This document shows, piece after piece, positions 62,227 through 64,000 of a stretch of DNA of 64,000 nt. The notes beneath the pieces were generated by a model. That model was not told the origin of the DNA. It made no database searches and saw only the letters and a program-made list of their open reading frames with translations. The first letter of the stretch is position 1; each line of letters opens with the position of its first letter. A program made the translations under genes and the position numbers. The stretch spans positions 1 through 64,000 of the forward strand of contig CAJQUW010012712.1 of assembly GCA_907163375.1 (NCBI GenBank). The letters are read 5' to 3'. The DNA comes from Prostheceraeus crozeri (lineage: Eukaryota; Platyhelminthes; Polycladida; Euryleptidae).

Positions 62227-63380
62227 TTTTTAACGATTGATGTATACAGCAATCCAATGTTTTCCGGGAAGATTGTTGGTATCCGTATTGATGATAAGTA
62301 GCCATTCTTGTACATATCCATTGTAATTCCATTTGAATCATCTGTATTAAACATGTTGAGGGCGGTGAAAGTAGAACCATATTCACGTGCGAATTTACCA
62401 TCTTTGAAATTAGGCTCATATGCTTTGCAAGATACAAATTTCCCATCCTGATAGAGTGCTAGTTTGCTGACATTAAAGTGTTGGAAATTGAATGGATTCT
62501 TTTCAAAAGCACCAATGAATGCCTCATTTTCCACAAATGTGATATACACCGCCTTTGGCATTGCAGTGCGAAAAAGATTTGGGTAGGCATGTGAGGATGA
62601 TCCCGCACCAATTGTGAAGTTTGTGAACACACTGTGATTAACTGGATATATTGCATTGTTTTTCCTCAATCCTGTCGCATGCTCGTTGATGACTGACGGG
62701 TTCATTGTTACTCGCCTTACATTGAGCACGGCATTACTTATGTTGACTTGATAGTTTGTAGCTCCAAAAGCCATTAACGCGAACTCAGGATTTGCACGAA
62801 TAAATTTTATTTGCATTTTAACCTGTGATAGCAGATATCTAGATTGACGAAGGAAATCAAGATAGACGGGTCCTTTCAAGTATAATTCCTTTGAATCCGC
62901 TGTTAAATCCATTCGTCTTTTCAACCCTGTATTTGAGACATCATCAAATTTCCCTTGCTGATCATCATACCACCCAGAAACTTGCAAGTGTGACTGTTTA
63001 GCTTGCTTTTGAAATTGAGTCATTGTATGTATATATGCTCCATATGGATATGCTCGATCACCTCCTTCAATCTGTTTGTCATTCAATATTAGATACACAT
63101 CTGAGAACAGACTGGCAATAGGAAGATTTGCTAATCCCACTTTATCCTTGGATGAATCGATATTTAAACCATCAGTCTTCTTAATTTGTATACACAACTC
63201 TAAATCAATGGATTGACAGTCAATATAATCTTGAGGATTGGCAGGTATATCAAACTGAATAGGCTGCTGGTTACCATCGATATTTGTTGTGGGGACTATG
63301 TCTACAATTGTTGAGGAGATGATGTCTGTCTGATGAGGGAGAGAATCGAACAAACACAAAGCCGAATTGATACTCTGCAT
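62166..63380 (-). CDS. Major capsid protein (double jelly-roll), element C
   Basis: 404 residues from ATG 63380, transcribed toward the TBP-like gene. It has FDIPANPQDYIDCQSIDLEL, LFSDVYLILNDKQIEGG, AYPYGAYIHTMTQFQKQAK and QVSGWYDDQ, all diagnostic of Polinton/adintovirus hexon-like capsids, with later jelly-roll strands (AVYITFVENEAFIGAF, FNFQHFNVSKLALYQ). It follows the core-protein gene by 10 bases on the same strand. Most of it is whole; the C-terminal end runs into the protease piece. Confidence 0.85.
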   Translation of the reverse strand: MQSINSALCLFDSLPHQTDIISSTIVDIVPTTNIDGNQQPIQFDIPANPQDYIDCQSIDLELCIQIKKTDGLNIDSSKDKVGLANLPIASLFSDVYLILNDKQIEGGDRAYPYGAYIHTMTQFQKQAKQSHLQVSGWYDDQQGKFDDVSNTGLKRRMDLTADSKELYLKGPVYLDFLRQSRYLLSQVKMQIKFIRANPEFALMAFGATNYQVNISNAVLNVRRVTMNPSVINEHATGLRKNNAIYPVNHSVFTNFTIGAGSSSHAYPNLFRTAMPKAVYITFVENEAFIGAFEKNPFNFQHFNVSKLALYQDGKFVSCKAYEPNFKDGKFAREYGSTFTALNMFNTDDSNGITMDMYKNGYLSSIRIPTIFPENIGLLYTSIVKKWPNILTLLINLVYMILHYG

Positions 63381-63390
63381 CGTATTAGCT

Positions 63391-63873
63391 CTACAAATAT
63401 GTTGTCTTCCTTCGTTTTGACTTGTTTCTAGTAGCTGTGGAATTTCGTTTGCGCTTTCTTGTTTTCACTCGACGTCTAGATTTAGAACGTGCTGCTCTAG
63501 TCGGCTTTTTACTTTTCCTGCGTCTTTGCTTAGTAACTCGACCGGATCCAACTTGTCTTGACTTCCTACGCTTCTTCCAAACTGTACGTCTCGTCTTTGT
63601 TAAATCATCTAATGCGTCTATGGCAGATTGCTGCGCGCGCATTTTCATAGATTCACCGATATCCTCACCTTGAAGCGCATCAGCTGCAACATTTGCACCA
63701 AAATCTAAAGCCCTGCTTCCAACACGCTTCATGATTGGTACGCCATACTTTTTGAGTGTTGGAAGAACCATACGTCTTAGTGCACCAAATATGCCTCTTC
63801 CAACTTGTCGTCTACCTCCAACAAACACGGGATAACCGCTCTGATATGATGGTCTACTGTAAATGCCTGTCAT
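63391..63873 (-). CDS. Basic core / minor capsid protein, element C
   Basis: 160 residues from ATG 63873. The N-terminus has GRGIFGALRRMVLPTLKKYG and ALDFGANVAADALQGEDIGE, the hallmark of adenovirus pX/pVII-like and adintovirus core or minor capsid proteins. Residues 95-160 are very rich in Arg and Lys (KKPTRAARSKSRRRVKTRKR) and would bind DNA in the virion and act as a nuclear signal. It lies directly upstream of the capsid gene. It looks whole. Confidence 0.8.
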   Translation of the reverse strand: MTGIYSRPSYQSGYPVFVGGRRQVGRGIFGALRRMVLPTLKKYGVPIMKRVGSRALDFGANVAADALQGEDIGESMKMRAQQSAIDALDDLTKTRRTVWKKRRKSRQVGSGRVTKQRRRKSKKPTRAARSKSRRRVKTRKRKRNSTATRNKSKRRKTTYL

Positions 63874-64000
63874 TATGACTATTGAATAACTATGGAAGTC
63901 ACAATAGTGTAAAGCCTTATTCTCGTGACCTAATATATCAAAACAGTAACACCACCACAGAACGGTACTACTTCTCCTGCGTCATCATGAATTGATATGT
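63874..64000. other. Window edge, upstream of core-protein gene
   Basis: Probably promoter DNA of the capsid block. No clear TATA box on the minus strand. Confidence 0.4.

Larger units (their letters stand above)
50917..64000 (+). mobile_element. Polinton/adintovirus element C (right end outside window)
   Basis: The left end is placed at AGTAGTGAAAACTG (50917), where the copia homology stops; Polinton B also starts AGTAGT. The six bases before it are CATCTT. Genes include a divergent small pair, a spliced coiled-coil gene, polB (broken in about three places), an overlapping ORF pair, a protease piece, a major capsid protein and a basic core protein. An integrase and packaging ATPase may lie beyond the window. 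The left boundary is an inference. Confidence 0.6.

Noticed and set aside
1-64000. CRISPR arrays, tRNA and rRNA genes, bacterial operons
   Set aside because: No regular spacer-repeat arrays, no tRNA-like cloverleaf noticed, no rRNA similarity. The DNA is eukaryotic.

Overview
This is eukaryotic, almost certainly metazoan, DNA made nearly entirely of transposable and virus-like elements. The evidence is spliceosomal introns, TATA-box promoters, an interstitial TTAGGG-type telomeric tract, BEL/Pao, Ty1/copia, EnSpm/CACTA, IS630/Tc1, Crypton and Polinton elements, and no operons or ribosome binding sites. The palindrome TAGGCCTA and its relatives recur between elements, which recalls deuterostome invertebrates such as echinoderms or hemichordates, but this is weak. 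No convincing host gene was found.

Layout. (1) 1-8.9 kb: an AT-rich Polinton/adintovirus-like element (A) whose left end lies outside the window. It carries a capsid-protein gene, small virion-type proteins, an ORF joining a parvovirus-like phospholipase A2 to a retroviral-type integrase, and an adenain-like protease. A second integrase-protease fragment lies at 7.4-8.3 kb and a third protease scrap near 5.1 kb. The region is scattered with 30-nt double hairpins, three of which have matching empty sites in a paralogous repeat. (2) 8.9-23.5 kb: simple repeats, then a three-level nest. An IS630/Tc1-like transposon (inverted repeats at 10.12 and 23.51 kb) holds an EnSpm/CACTA transposon (10483-21878), which holds a young, whole-looking BEL/Pao retrotransposon (15090-21151; 444-bp LTRs, 5-bp target duplication). 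(3) 23.9-28.2 kb: two divergent Crypton-type tyrosine recombinase remnants around a fold-back element and strong hairpins. (4) 30604-48902: Polinton B, with long terminal inverted repeats, AGT termini and a near-perfect 6-bp target duplication. It has a broken protein-primed DNA polymerase, several accessory proteins and a TATA-binding-protein-like protein, but no visible integrase, capsid, protease or packaging gene. (5) 50.1-50.9 kb: a Ty1/copia fragment cut by element C. (6) about 50.9-64 kb: Polinton/adintovirus C, running off the window. It has a divergent early-type gene pair, repeats, a 7-coding-exon spliced gene, polB, an overlapping gene pair ending in a second TBP-like protein, a protease piece, a major capsid protein and a basic core protein.

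How the parts fit. B and C share a polymerase plus transcription module: polB, an upstream zinc/coiled-coil gene, and an overlapping ORF pair whose downstream member has both halves of the TBP saddle. B has added stand-alone relatives of the N-terminal domain of its own polymerase, a DEDDh exonuclease-like protein and a duplicated family marked by a GFYSF motif. The strongest candidates for something new are the TBP-like proteins read from an overlapping frame whose start is at the same homologous position in two diverged elements, and the 30-nt double hairpins of region A.
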